Positions 32,064 to 39,720 of a DNA stretch of 64,000 nt are shown in pieces. The position numbers and the translations under genes are program-made. Numbering within the stretch: position 1 is the first letter of the stretch; each line of letters begins with the position of its first letter. Location: the NCBI RefSeq assembly GCF_041435055.1, contig NZ_CP108002.1, positions 682,001 through 746,000 of the forward strand, given 5' to 3'. This DNA comes from Streptomyces sp. NBC_00341. Its GTDB lineage: Bacteria > Actinomycetota > Actinomycetes > Streptomycetales > Streptomycetaceae. The notes below the pieces were generated by a model. It searched no databases. It had not been told where the DNA came from and saw only the letters and a program-made list of their open reading frames with translations.

Positions 32064-32100
32064 CATCTCTATTGATGCATCGAAATAGATGTACTAGGGT
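32064..32100 (+). promoter_or_regulatory. Promoter with overlapping operator-like dyad
   Basis: TTGATG (32072-32077), 17 bases, TAGGGT (32095-32100) matches a Streptomyces vegetative promoter. A 28-bp imperfect palindrome (32064-32091) centred on GATGCATC covers the -35 and spacer, so a repressor bound there would block RNA polymerase. The alpha/beta hydrolase start is 57 bases downstream of the -10. Confidence 0.6.
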
Positions 32101-32156
32101 GTGGTGCATCGACCGGCGCCCGTGGCGCCGCCCACCCCCGCGACAGGGAGAACCTG

Positions 32157-32972
32157 ATGTTCCTCGACACCGATGGCGCCACGCTCTACTACGAAGTCCG
32201 CGGCTCCGGCCCCCTGCTGCTCGTCTCCCAGAGCGGTGAGGGCGATGCCGATCGCAGCACCGACCTGGTCGACCGGCTCGTGGACAGCTGGACCGTGGTC
32301 ACCTACGACCGCCGGGGCCTCTCCCGCAGCACGCTCGACGATCCCGGACAGCGCATCACCATGGCGCAGCACGCCGACGACGTGCACCGGCTGCTGGCCG
32401 AACTGGCCGATGAGCCCGCCCTGATGCTCGGGTGCAGCATGGGCGCCGCCATCGGGCTGCATCTGGCGATCACCCACCCCGAACAGCTCGGGCTGCTCGT
32501 GGCGCACGACCCGGTCGCACCGCCCCTGCTGCCCACCGGAGAGCGCGAGCGACACCGCGCCGAGCTGGCGCATCTTCAGGATGTCTACCGCGACGGCGGT
32601 CTGGCAGCGGCCTTCCCCGAGATCGCCCGGGTCCTCGGCATCGATCCGGCGCGCCAGGAGACCGAGCCGGAGCTCACACCGATGCCGCTCACCCCGCGCC
32701 GTGTCGCCAACTTCGGCTTCTTCATCGAGCGCGACTTCACCGCGGTCATCGAATCCGAGCTCGACCGGGAAGCGCTGCGGGCGACTCCCGTACGTATCGT
32801 GCCCGCGAGCGGCAGCACCACGGCGTCATCCGTCTTCGTCGGACAGTGCGCACAGAGCCTCGCCGAGCTGGTCGGCCGGGAGGTCGTCCCGTTCCCCGGC
32901 GGGCACAACGGCAACACCACGCATCCGCGGGCGTTCGCGGCGCGGCTGCGGAACGTGCTGTCCGGGGTATGA
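32157..32972 (+). CDS. Alpha/beta hydrolase
   Basis: 271 residues; AGGGAGAA precedes the ATG. The fold shows the strand-turn VTYDRRGLSRST, nucleophile elbow GCSMGAAIGL (Ser near residue 92), the acid region near VRIVPASGSTTASS and catalytic His in FPGGHNGNTTHP. A mid-sequence helical lid is enriched in Arg/Glu (ERERHRAELAHLQDV). This group includes esterases and C-C bond or lactone hydrolases; substrate unknown. The promoter with a dyad suggests induction by its own substrate. Confidence 0.9.
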   Translation: MFLDTDGATLYYEVRGSGPLLLVSQSGEGDADRSTDLVDRLVDSWTVVTYDRRGLSRSTLDDPGQRITMAQHADDVHRLLAELADEPALMLGCSMGAAIGLHLAITHPEQLGLLVAHDPVAPPLLPTGERERHRAELAHLQDVYRDGGLAAAFPEIARVLGIDPARQETEPELTPMPLTPRRVANFGFFIERDFTAVIESELDREALRATPVRIVPASGSTTASSVFVGQCAQSLAELVGREVVPFPGGHNGNTTHPRAFAARLRNVLSGV

Positions 32973-33025
32973 GCGGGGGCGCCGCCGGACGGGACGACGG
33001 CAGGCGCCCCGTCCCGGCGAGCGGA

Positions 33026-33583
33026 TCAGTGCGGCCGGCTGCCGCCCTCGCGCCGGAGCCGCGCCGAAAGGTGGTGCTGGAGCGGCCGGCCGACCGCCGC
33101 GAGGTCGTGGACGAATTCGAGCGTGCCGTCGTCCGTCAGCGTGTAGCGGCGGCGGGTGGCGCTGACCTCCTTGGCGGTGGGCGCGAGAGCGACCTGATGG
33201 GTGGCGAGGTCGGCCGCGCCGTCGGCCGCACGGCCCGTCAGGATCTCCGCGACACCGGTGGGCTGAGTGATCAGCGCCTCCACCCGCCCGTCCTCCTGCA
33301 TCCGCCACCAGCCGCTCTCCCGTGCGGACGGCCGCAGCGGGGCGCCGTCCGCGTCGAGCAGCCAGGCGCGCGCCTCGTAATGGAGGAAGGGCCGCCCGTC
33401 GTGGCTGAAGGTCACCTGCTGCGCGTACCGGAACTCCTCGGCGAGCGTCGGGTACTCACCGCTGCCCCGTCCGGCCCAGGTACCCAGGAACCCGCTCAAC
33501 GGTGCGAGCAGAGCGTGCGGGGCAGGCGCTGCGTCCGGCCGGAACGCGTCGGGATACGGGTGCTGCTGGGCGGGGTCGAACAT
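33026..33583 (-). CDS. Nitrobindin-like heme-binding beta-barrel protein
   Basis: 185 residues from [14 protein letters not shown], chosen for AGGAG upstream; the open frame beyond enters the neighbouring mobile element. The signature [12 protein letters not shown] (GxWxGxGxGxYP) and the 10-stranded barrel pattern ([33 protein letters not shown]) match actinobacterial nitrobindins, which bind heme and detoxify NO or peroxynitrite. A MITE lies 44 bases upstream of the start codon and may have displaced its promoter. Confidence 0.85.
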   Translation of the reverse strand: MFDPAQQHPYPDAFRPDAAPAPHALLAPLSGFLGTWAGRGSGEYPTLAEEFRYAQQVTFSHDGRPFLHYEARAWLLDADGAPLRPSARESGWWRMQEDGRVEALITQPTGVAEILTGRAADGAADLATHQVALAPTAKEVSATRRRYTLTDDGTLEFVHDLAAVGRPLQHHLSARLRREGGSRPH

Positions 33584-33626
33584 CTTGCGCGCTCCTGGGT
33601 CGGGGACGGTGCCGGTTGGCAGCCTA

Positions 33627-33798
33627 GGGCCTGTCGTCAAACTGCCGTCGTCGCCCGAAGGGCGGCCGCGCGCCGCATGGTGCGTGCGATCGCAAGGCGC
33701 CGGAATGGTCTCGTAGCGGAGCTACTTGGCCATTTCGGCAACGCCGCGAGCGTGCGTGCCATGCGCCGCGCGGCAGACGTCAGTTTGACGACAGGCCC
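33627..33798. mobile_element. 172-bp MITE-like element with 18-bp terminal inverted repeats
   Basis: Perfect 18-bp inverted ends: GGGCCTGTCGTCAAACTG (33627-33644) and its complement (33781-33798). The interior is itself largely inverted (CGCCGCATGGTGCGTGCG against CGTGCGTGCCATGCGCCG), so the whole element folds into one long imperfect hairpin. It encodes nothing. A target-site duplication is not clear. The neighbouring truncated transposase ends 13 bases away, which may mark it as one end of the parent insertion sequence. Confidence 0.85.
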
Positions 33799-33810
33799 TC
33801 AGCTTGTCTT

Positions 33811-34770
33811 CTATCCAGTTCGCCGCGGCTTGGTGCCAACCTTGTGGTGGGCGGGCCGCTGGTAGATCTGACCGGTGGCGAGGACTCGTCCCACGTCATG
33901 CCGGGTGGCGGGTCGCCCGTTCTTCGTCCCTGGTGGCCGGCCGGGGCGGGGGCGGGAGGGTTTCGGCGCACCGGCTGGGGTGGCGGCCGTTGGACGGATG
34001 TTCCGGAACCCCCGCCGGACACGGGCCGGGGTGAGACGTTCGGGCGGGGCTGGCTTCTCCCGGGGATGCCGGAGGTCCCGAGCCAGCGGACGAGCGAGGC
34101 GGAGGTGGGTGTGGGCAGCGACGATCACCCAGGTCCACCGGTCGGCGGCTTCCGGGTTCCGAAGACGGGGAGCGGTCCAGCCCAGGGTTTGCCTCATCAT
34201 CCTGAAGGTGTGCTCGACGTCGAACCGTCGCAGGAACGCCTGCCAGCATCGGTCGACCTCGCTGGCGGTGGCGCCGGCCCTGGACCACCACAGCCACACC
34301 GGCTTCGGCTCGGCGCCGGACGGCAGGCGGGAGACCTCCAGCCGGATCACAGTGCCCTCGATGAGCGGCAGTTCGTCGGCGTGGTCCAGCCAGGCGGCTC
34401 GGCGCGTAAGCCGCGGGTGCAGCCGGTCCCAGGCCCGTGCGGTCGCCTTCCCGTACCGGTGGGTGTCCGAGACGGTCACCACGTGCTCCTCGCCCCAGGT
34501 GTCCGGTCGACCGAAGACGAACTCGCCGCCGTGCTTCGGAGGGCTGCCGCCCTTGGGGTCGTAGACCCGTGGTGGAGTCGGGCGGCGCATCACCCGGTCC
34601 GACCGAGTCCGGCCCAGGATCTCGACGGGCAAGTCGGACAGCAGGTGAGCCAACCGTGGGGCGTCGTAGCCGGCATCGAGCACGACCAGGACGTGTGGAT
34701 CGCCGTCCGCGTCGTTCATCTGGGCATGCGTGGCGAACCGGAGTGGGCGTGGGCTCGCGTCAGCCAGCAT
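33811..34770 (-). pseudogene. N-terminally truncated DDE transposase
   Basis: About 319 residues are open, but the family (Streptomyces NF041680-like IS transposases) is usually longer by roughly 150-190 residues. Retained features are the first catalytic Asp region VVLDAGYDAPRLAHLL, PPKHGGEFVF, YGKATARAWDRLHPRLTRRAAWLDH and the catalytic Glu region DVEHTFRMMRQTLGWT. The N-terminus is missing: the frame begins in the middle of the expected sequence where another gene's fragment abuts. The remnant is probably inactive. Confidence 0.8.
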
Positions 34771-34778
34771 CCCCCGGC

Positions 34779-34868
34779 CGACAGGCGGCCGTCCTCTCCA
34801 TCCTCGCCGCCTACCTCAACTACCACTTCGCGGGCCTGGACCCGCTCACCCTCGCGGCTACGGAGTAG
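34779..34868 (+). pseudogene. 3' remnant of an interrupted gene
   Basis: Codons for RQAAVLSILAAYLNYH... AATE followed by TAG read like the C-terminal helix of a real protein (Streptomyces codon bias, amphipathic pattern), then abruptly abut the truncated transposase on the opposite strand. The rest of the gene is absent, so an insertion plus deletion probably removed it. Family not recognised. Confidence 0.4.
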
Positions 34869-34917
34869 TCCACGACGGAGCAGACCGCAAAAGACAAGTG
34901 CCTGTGTCTGAACCTCG

Positions 34918-34953
34918 GTCGGGACTGTAAAACGTACGTTTTACAGTCCCGAC
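34918..34953. repeat. 36-bp perfect palindrome downstream of an epoxide hydrolase gene
   Basis: GTCGGGACTGTAAAACGT followed by its exact complement. The AT core TGTAAAACGTACGTTTTACA resembles TetR/AcrR-type operators, whereas the GC-rich outer arms look like a terminator stem. It is 45 bases beyond the stop of the epoxide hydrolase at 34999 (minus strand), so terminator and orphan operator are both possible. Confidence 0.7.
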
Positions 34954-34998
34954 GGTGGGTGTCGTTCACGAGGCGGGCCGCAAGACGCGGCCCCGCCG

Positions 34999-36156
34999 TC
35001 ACGCCGGAGCGTGGGCGAATGCCACACGGGTCTCCGCGCAGAAGGCTTCGGGCACTTCGAGCATCGGGAAGTGGCCCCCGCGCTCGGCCACGCTCCAGTA
35101 GCGCAGGTCGCGGTAGCGTTCCTCGACCCATGAGCGGGGCAGCTTCTGAAGGTCGCGCGGGAAGACCGTCACGGCAGCCGGCACCGTCACGGGAATGTTC
35201 TGGTCCGGCATGCCGAGACCGCGGAAGCTCTCCCAGTACAGCCGGGCCGCGGACGCACCGGTGCGGGTGAACCAGTACAGCGAGACGTCGTCGAGGATGC
35301 GGTCCCGGGACACCGCCTCCTCGGGGTTGGTCTCCGAGTCGGAGAACTCGAAGAACTTCTCCGCGATCCAGGCGAGCTGGGCGGTCGGCGAGTCGACCAG
35401 CGCGTATCCGATCGTCTGCGGGCTTGTGGACTGCTGGAGCGCGTAGGCGCGCCCCGAGCGCCCGAACTCGGCGTACTCCTCGAGCCAGCGCCGCTCGGTC
35501 GGCGTGAGGGTGGTGTCGTCGAATCCGTCGGGGCGCGGAGCCCACGGCACAAGGGTGTGCATCATAGAAACCCGCTCGGGGTGGCGCACGGCGATCGTGA
35601 TCGTGACCATGGCGCCCCAGTCGCCGCCCTGAACGAGGAAACGGTCGTGGCCGAGCCGGGCCATCAGCGAGACCCAGGCGTCGGCGATGCGCTCGATGCC
35701 CCACCCCGCATCGGCCGGCTTCTCGGAGTACCCGAATCCGGGCAGGGACGGGATGACGAGGTGGAAGGCGGGCTCGCCCTCGCCCGGCTCGGTGAGCGCG
35801 TCGATCACGTCGAGGGTCTCGACGACCGAGCCCGGCCAACCGTGCGTGATCAGCAGCGGACGAGCATCCGGTCGTGAGGACCGGACATGGAGGAAGTGGA
35901 TGCCGAGGCCGTCGACGACCGTGTGCGACTGTCCGCGCGAGGCCAGCTCGCCCTCCAGGCGCCGCCAGTCGTACTCGTCGCGCCAGTAGCGGATGAGCTC
36001 GGTGAGGTAGTCGAGGGGGATGCCCTGTGCCCAGCCGGGCGCCGTCTCCTGTTCAGGGAGCCGGGCTCGGCTGAGGCGTTCTCTCAGGTCGTTGATCTCG
36101 TGATCCGGTACCACGGGTCGGAATGGGGTGATCTCCGTATTCCGTCGGTCGGTCAT
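34999..36156 (-). CDS. Epoxide hydrolase
   Basis: 385 residues, start with AAGGAGAA. A two-domain alpha/beta-fold epoxide hydrolase: N-terminal EHN domain (ITPFRPVVPDHEINDLRERLSRARLP; WRDEYDWRRLEGEL), the HGWPGS oxyanion-hole motif, nucleophile Asp in QGGDWGAMVT, a cap region with catalytic Tyr, and His in ERGGHFPMLEVPE. It converts an epoxide to a diol through an alkyl-enzyme intermediate. It is about 45% similar by eye to the second copy at 38.4-39.6 kb. Upstream lie an aldo/keto reductase pseudogene and a TetR regulator on the other strand. Confidence 0.92.
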   Translation of the reverse strand: MTDRRNTEITPFRPVVPDHEINDLRERLSRARLPEQETAPGWAQGIPLDYLTELIRYWRDEYDWRRLEGELASRGQSHTVVDGLGIHFLHVRSSRPDARPLLITHGWPGSVVETLDVIDALTEPGEGEPAFHLVIPSLPGFGYSEKPADAGWGIERIADAWVSLMARLGHDRFLVQGGDWGAMVTITIAVRHPERVSMMHTLVPWAPRPDGFDDTTLTPTERRWLEEYAEFGRSGRAYALQQSTSPQTIGYALVDSPTAQLAWIAEKFFEFSDSETNPEEAVSRDRILDDVSLYWFTRTGASAARLYWESFRGLGMPDQNIPVTVPAAVTVFPRDLQKLPRSWVEERYRDLRYWSVAERGGHFPMLEVPEAFCAETRVAFAHAPA

Positions 36157-36300
36157 GGGGTTCTCCTTCCACGCGCACGTTTGCAGGACGGAAATGACAT
36201 CCCATCGGGCTCGCATCATTGCGCGACAGGTTCTGGGCAAGGTGGAGGATGACTTCCGGTGCGGAGGCCGCTGCGTTCTTGATCCAGCTGCTGTCCCGGG

Positions 36301-36930
36301 TCAGCCGATCGGCAAGTCCGCGGAGCGCGAGGGGACGGCGTCGAGCGCGGCCAGTGTCGCGTCGTCGAAGGTGATCGCGCCCAGCGCGACGTTCGCCTCG
36401 AGGTGGCCGGCGTCCGCGGTGCCGGGAATGAGGAGGGTGTTCGGGGCGTGGTGGAGCAGCCAGGCGAGGCCGATCTGTGACGGTGTGCTGTCGAGGGCCT
36501 GTGCCGCGGTGTGGACGGCTGGCTCCTCGGTCACCTTCGGGATGCCGGGGAACGTACCGCCGAGCGGGAAGTACGGCACCCAGGCGATCCCCTCGGCGAC
36601 GCAGAGCGTGAGCAGGTCCTCGTCGGCGCGCGAGACAAGGTTGTAGGCGTTCTGCACGCAGACGATGCCCGCAGGGAGCGCATGGCGCAGTGTCTGTCGA
36701 GGGTCACGCTGCTCAGCCCGATGGCGCCGATCTTGCCCTCGTCGCGCATCGAGGTCATCACCGCGAGCTGGTCGTCGATGTCGGTCCCCTGGTCACCCTC
36801 GGCCCGGAGTCCGGGCCCCGTGTCGGCGCGGCGCAGAGCAGGACCGCGCCTCCCGGACGGGGGACGCCGGTGGCCGTGACCTCGGGGAGGGTGTGCTGCT
36901 GGATGTCATATGAAAATGCCGTCCTCGTAC
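36301..36930 (-). pseudogene. Aldo/keto reductase pseudogene
   Basis: Three disconnected parts of an AKR are readable on the minus strand: an N-terminus SYDIQQHTLPEVTATGVPRPGG (no start codon kept), a middle segment DDQLAVMTSMRDEGKIGAIGLSSVTLD in another frame, and a C-terminal half QNAYNLVSRADEDLLTLC ... NTLLIPGTADAGHLEANV ending at 36301. Missing are the catalytic Tyr region and much of the barrel. At least one deletion and two frame changes separate the parts. Confidence 0.8.
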
Positions 36931-36943
36931 GATGATGAGGAAA

Positions 36944-36993
36944 GCGGAGGCTCCTCCGCCTAGTCGACTGTAGCACTACCGGAGGGTCCTCCG
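36944..36993. promoter_or_regulatory. Two TetR-type dyads in the regulator promoter
   Basis: GCGGAGG-CT-CCTCCGC (36944-36959) and CGGAGG-GT-CCTCCG (36980-36993) share the same CGGAGG-NN-CCTCCG design, centres 35 bases apart. The second overlaps the ribosome site and lies 2 bases before the TetR start, a classical autoregulatory arrangement; the first faces the AKR pseudogene. Confidence 0.75.
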
Positions 36994-36995
36994 TT

Positions 36996-37637
36996 TTGAT
37001 TTCGCCCGAACCGACACCCGCTGGCGCTCCCGCCGACCCGTCCGGCGGAGCGGCGCGCCCGGTCCGCGCCGACGCGCGGCGTAACCGGGAGAAGCTGATC
37101 ACTGTCGCCCGGGCCGCCTTCGCGGCCGCTGACGGCGCTGTCGCGCTCGAGAACATCGCCCGCGAGGCCGGGTTCGGGATCGGCACGCTGTACCGCCACT
37201 TCCCGACCCGCGAGGCACTGGTCGAGGCGGTGTACGGCGCGGAACTCGATGACGTCACCGCGAGCGCCCCCGTCGTGCTCGCCGAGTTCCCGCCCGAGGT
37301 CGCGCTCCGTGCGTGGCTTGACCGCTACGCGGCGTTCGTCGCGACGAAGCGTGGGATGCTCGACACGCTGCATGCGGGCTGGGCGTCGGGGCGGATCGCG
37401 ACACCGACCACCCGGGAGCGCATCACCGCCGCGATCGGGGCGATCCTCGCGGAGGGGGTGCGAGCGGGTTCGCTCCGTGCGGATGTCGACCCCGACGACG
37501 TCACGATGATGCTTCTCGGCATCTTCTCCACGGCGGCCAGTAACACTCCGGAGCAGACCGGCCGGCTGCTCGACCTCGTCGTCGACGCACTGCGCCCGAG
37601 AAGTGCGGCAGGGGACCTCCCCGACCTGAAGGGCTGA
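36996..37637 (+). CDS. TetR/AcrR-family transcriptional regulator
   Basis: 213 residues from TTG 36996, with GGAGGG 9 bases upstream; the ribosome site doubles as one half of an operator. The N-terminal helix-turn-helix is RRNREKLITVARAAFAAADG ... IGTLYRHFPTREALVEAVY; the C-terminal part is a generic ligand-binding helical domain. It diverges from the broken AKR gene and lies 840 bases from an epoxide hydrolase, so its original target was probably the AKR (now a pseudogene) and itself. Confidence 0.88.
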   Translation: MISPEPTPAGAPADPSGGAARPVRADARRNREKLITVARAAFAAADGAVALENIAREAGFGIGTLYRHFPTREALVEAVYGAELDDVTASAPVVLAEFPPEVALRAWLDRYAAFVATKRGMLDTLHAGWASGRIATPTTRERITAAIGAILAEGVRAGSLRADVDPDDVTMMLLGIFSTAASNTPEQTGRLLDLVVDALRPRSAAGDLPDLKG

Positions 37638-37698
37638 CAACCCTCGTTGCACCGGTCCCGCTCCGGATCGCCACCTCCCTGGGCCCCAGGGAGGTGGC

Positions 37699-38012
37699 GA
37701 TCACAACCTCCTGGTCCGCTACCTCACCCAGGGACGAACCGAGGGCAACCGGGCGGGTGACCACCCCACGCCACGCGACCCGGCTCCTGCTCACTCACCC
37801 CGAACACCTGTGGACCAAGGACACCGCGCTCTTGTCGCCCCTCACTGCCGCCTGTCCCGAAATGGCCGAACTTTCCAGACTGGTTGTCGAGTTGCCCAGC
37901 TACTGACCCGGCGAAGGGCAACGACACCCGACCTCACCGAGAGAATCACCGCCGCCCGTGCGGCTGACCTGCCCCACCTGCACAGCTTCTGCAACGGCCT
38001 GGAACTTACAGA
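37699..38012 (+). pseudogene. ISL3-family transposase remnant
   Basis: Three consecutive frames give family phrases: DHNLLVRYLTQGRTEGNR, then TPRHATRLLLTHPEHLWTKD ... TAACPEMAELSRLV, then ITAARAADLPHLHSFCNGLE. Together these are the C-terminal third of an ISL3 transposase, minus the final RTEGVNTKTK-type tail. At least two frameshifts and missing ends make it inert. Confidence 0.75.
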
Positions 38013-38018
38013 CCTGCC

Positions 38019-38174
38019 GACGAGTTGGTCACCGTCACGGGCGACAAGGAGGGCCTTGTCGAGCTCGGGACGCCGAGCGAGCTTGCCGACGCCGCCCTGG
38101 CGCTGGTCGCGAGCTTTTGCGACATCAGCGCCGCCGGATCGGGCACGGACTCGCATGCCGCCACTTCGCCATGA
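38019..38174 (+). pseudogene. Unassigned coding fragment next to the ISL3 remnant
   Basis: Fifty-one codons of good Streptomyces bias (DELVTVTGDKEGLVELGTPSE ... DSHAATSP) end at TGA 38172. No start codon or ribosome site precedes it and the upstream join falls inside ISL3 sequence, so it is more likely a gene fragment than a gene. Family not recognised. Confidence 0.3.
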
Positions 38175-38193
38175 CCGGCGACGAACGCCGGAT

Positions 38194-38215
38194 GGGTGTA
38201 GCTCTCGCTACACCC
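38194..38215. terminator. Short hairpin
   Basis: GGGTGTAGC-TCTC-GCTACACCC, a perfect 9-bp stem with a 4-base loop followed by AATT. It sits about 230 bases downstream of the second epoxide hydrolase stop; probable terminator of decayed sequence. Confidence 0.45.
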
Positions 38216-38444
38216 AATTCAGCTTGACGCTTTCCCCCCCCGGCTGACTGCCCCGACAATTCATGGACCAGAGCAGGCACCCTGTCACCGAGGTTGAACG
38301 GCAAGCTAAGGGCCGTCCCGGGTCCTTGCCCTGACGCTCAGCCCGTCGCTCGCGGATCACGCCTCTTTACGGAAGTTCAGCAAGCCGCCGGTCGACACCC
38401 TCGGCCACGTCCGGCGGTGATCGAGCGCCGGCCCCCGGCCGCGT

Positions 38445-39617
38445 TCAGCGATGTGCGGCCAGGACTGCGGCGAGACCCTTTCGCAGATCCTTGACGAAAT
38501 ATCCGGGAACCTCCAGCGACGGGAAATGTCCCCCGCTTTCCGGCTCCGTCCATCGGACGATCTGCCGGTACCGTTCCTGCGCCCAGGGGCGCGGGCATTT
38601 CTCGACGTCTCGGGGATACATGGTGAGTGCTGACGGGACGTCGACCCGAAGTCCGGGGTCCAGCGAGTTGTGGCTCTCGTAATAGATACGGGCCGCCGAG
38701 GCACCGGTCCGCGTCAGCCAATACAGGGTGACGTCGTCAAGGACGCGGTCGACGGAAATCTTCTCGAACGGGCTGTCCTCGGTATCCGACCATTCCGCGA
38801 ACTTGTCGAGAATCCAGGCGAGAAGACCGACCGGTGAATCGACGAGCGAGTAGCCGATGGTCTGCGGCCGGGTCGCCTGCTGCTTCGCGTATGCCGCGCG
38901 GTGCCGCCAGAAGTCGGCGGATTCCTCGGTCCATTCGCGCTCGGTCGTCGTCAGTCCGTCCGTGGTCAATCCGGGCGGCGCCTCGGCGAACGTGGTGTGG
39001 ATGCCGAGAACGTGCGCCGGGTACCTGCCGCCGAGGACCGTGGTGATATTGCCTCCCCAGTCGCCGCCGTGGGCTGTGAACCTGCTGTAGCCGAGCCTTC
39101 CCATCAGCTCGACCCATGCGGCCGCGATCTTCTCGGTTCCCCACCCGGTGGTGGCCGGCCTGTCGCTGTAACCAAAGCCCGGCAGCGACGGGACGACGAC
39201 GTGGAACGCCGGCGCGGCCGCGTCTTCCGGATCTGCCAGCTCGTCCACCACATCGATGAACCGGGCGATGCTGTCCGGCCAGCCGTGCGTCAGGAGCAGA
39301 GGAGTGGCATCCGCTCGCGCGGACCGGCGGTGCAGGAAATGGATTCCCAGATCATCGATGGTCGTGCGGAACTGGCCGATCCGGTCAAGGCGCTCCTCGA
39401 ACGACCGCCAGTTGTACCCGGTGCGCCAGTAGTTCACGACTTCGACGAGGTCGGCGAGCGGAACACCCTGTTCCCATCGGCGCGGGCCGGGCGCGGCCCC
39501 GCAGACGGTCTCGGCCTCCGGCATACGCGCCGCGGCCAGTCTCGCGCGCAGATCGTCGAGGTCGGCGTCTGTCGCGTGGGCTTCAAAGGCTCGCACGTCG
39601 TTGGTCGGACGGGGCAT
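38445..39617 (-). CDS. Epoxide hydrolase (second copy)
   Basis: 390 residues from MPRPTNDVRAF, with GGAGG upstream. Same architecture as the copy at 35-36.2 kb: EHN domain (VEVVNYWRTGYNWRSFEERLDRIGQF), HGWPDS oxyanion motif, nucleophile Asp in AHGGDWGGNIT, and His in PESGGHFPSLEVPG. The long stretch YWLTRTGASAARIYYES is shared nearly unchanged with the first copy. It diverges from the CGNR-regulator gene across a 103-base spacer containing two copies of an operator-like dyad, so the pair is likely one regulated unit. Confidence 0.92.
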   Translation of the reverse strand: MPRPTNDVRAFEAHATDADLDDLRARLAAARMPEAETVCGAAPGPRRWEQGVPLADLVEVVNYWRTGYNWRSFEERLDRIGQFRTTIDDLGIHFLHRRSARADATPLLLTHGWPDSIARFIDVVDELADPEDAAAPAFHVVVPSLPGFGYSDRPATTGWGTEKIAAAWVELMGRLGYSRFTAHGGDWGGNITTVLGGRYPAHVLGIHTTFAEAPPGLTTDGLTTTEREWTEESADFWRHRAAYAKQQATRPQTIGYSLVDSPVGLLAWILDKFAEWSDTEDSPFEKISVDRVLDDVTLYWLTRTGASAARIYYESHNSLDPGLRVDVPSALTMYPRDVEKCPRPWAQERYRQIVRWTEPESGGHFPSLEVPGYFVKDLRKGLAAVLAAHR

Positions 39618-39658
39618 GAGACCTCCAGGCCATCGCGGAACCGGCCGCATACCATCGC

Positions 39659-39718
39659 GAACCGTCTTAGGCGGTTCTACTATGCCTGTGCACCGACACG
39701 CAACCGGCTAAGGTGGTT
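39659..39718. promoter_or_regulatory. Duplicated operator-like dyads between epoxide hydrolase and CGNR regulator
   Basis: GAACCG-TCTTAGG-CGGTTC (39659-39677) and CAACCG-GCTAAGG-TGGTTC (39701-39719) are two versions of AACCG-N-CT-N-AGG-N-GGTT placed 42 bases apart, close to four helical turns. One copy lies at the hydrolase side and the other directly before the regulator start codon. Confidence 0.7.
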
Positions 39719-39720
39719 CC

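Larger units (their letters stand above)
31495..32156. other. 662-base leader and divergent promoter region
   Basis: Holds the riboswitch (31512-31680), then about 300 bases of markedly AT-richer DNA (31690-32000), then the promoter of the alpha/beta hydrolase. No open frame with Streptomyces codon usage is present in the AT-rich part. Confidence 0.6.
37638..38444. other. Insertion-scarred intergenic region
   Basis: Contains the ISL3 transposase remnant, another unassigned coding fragment and a 9-bp hairpin; no intact gene. The codon pattern shifts frame repeatedly, the usual sign of decay. Confidence 0.7.
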
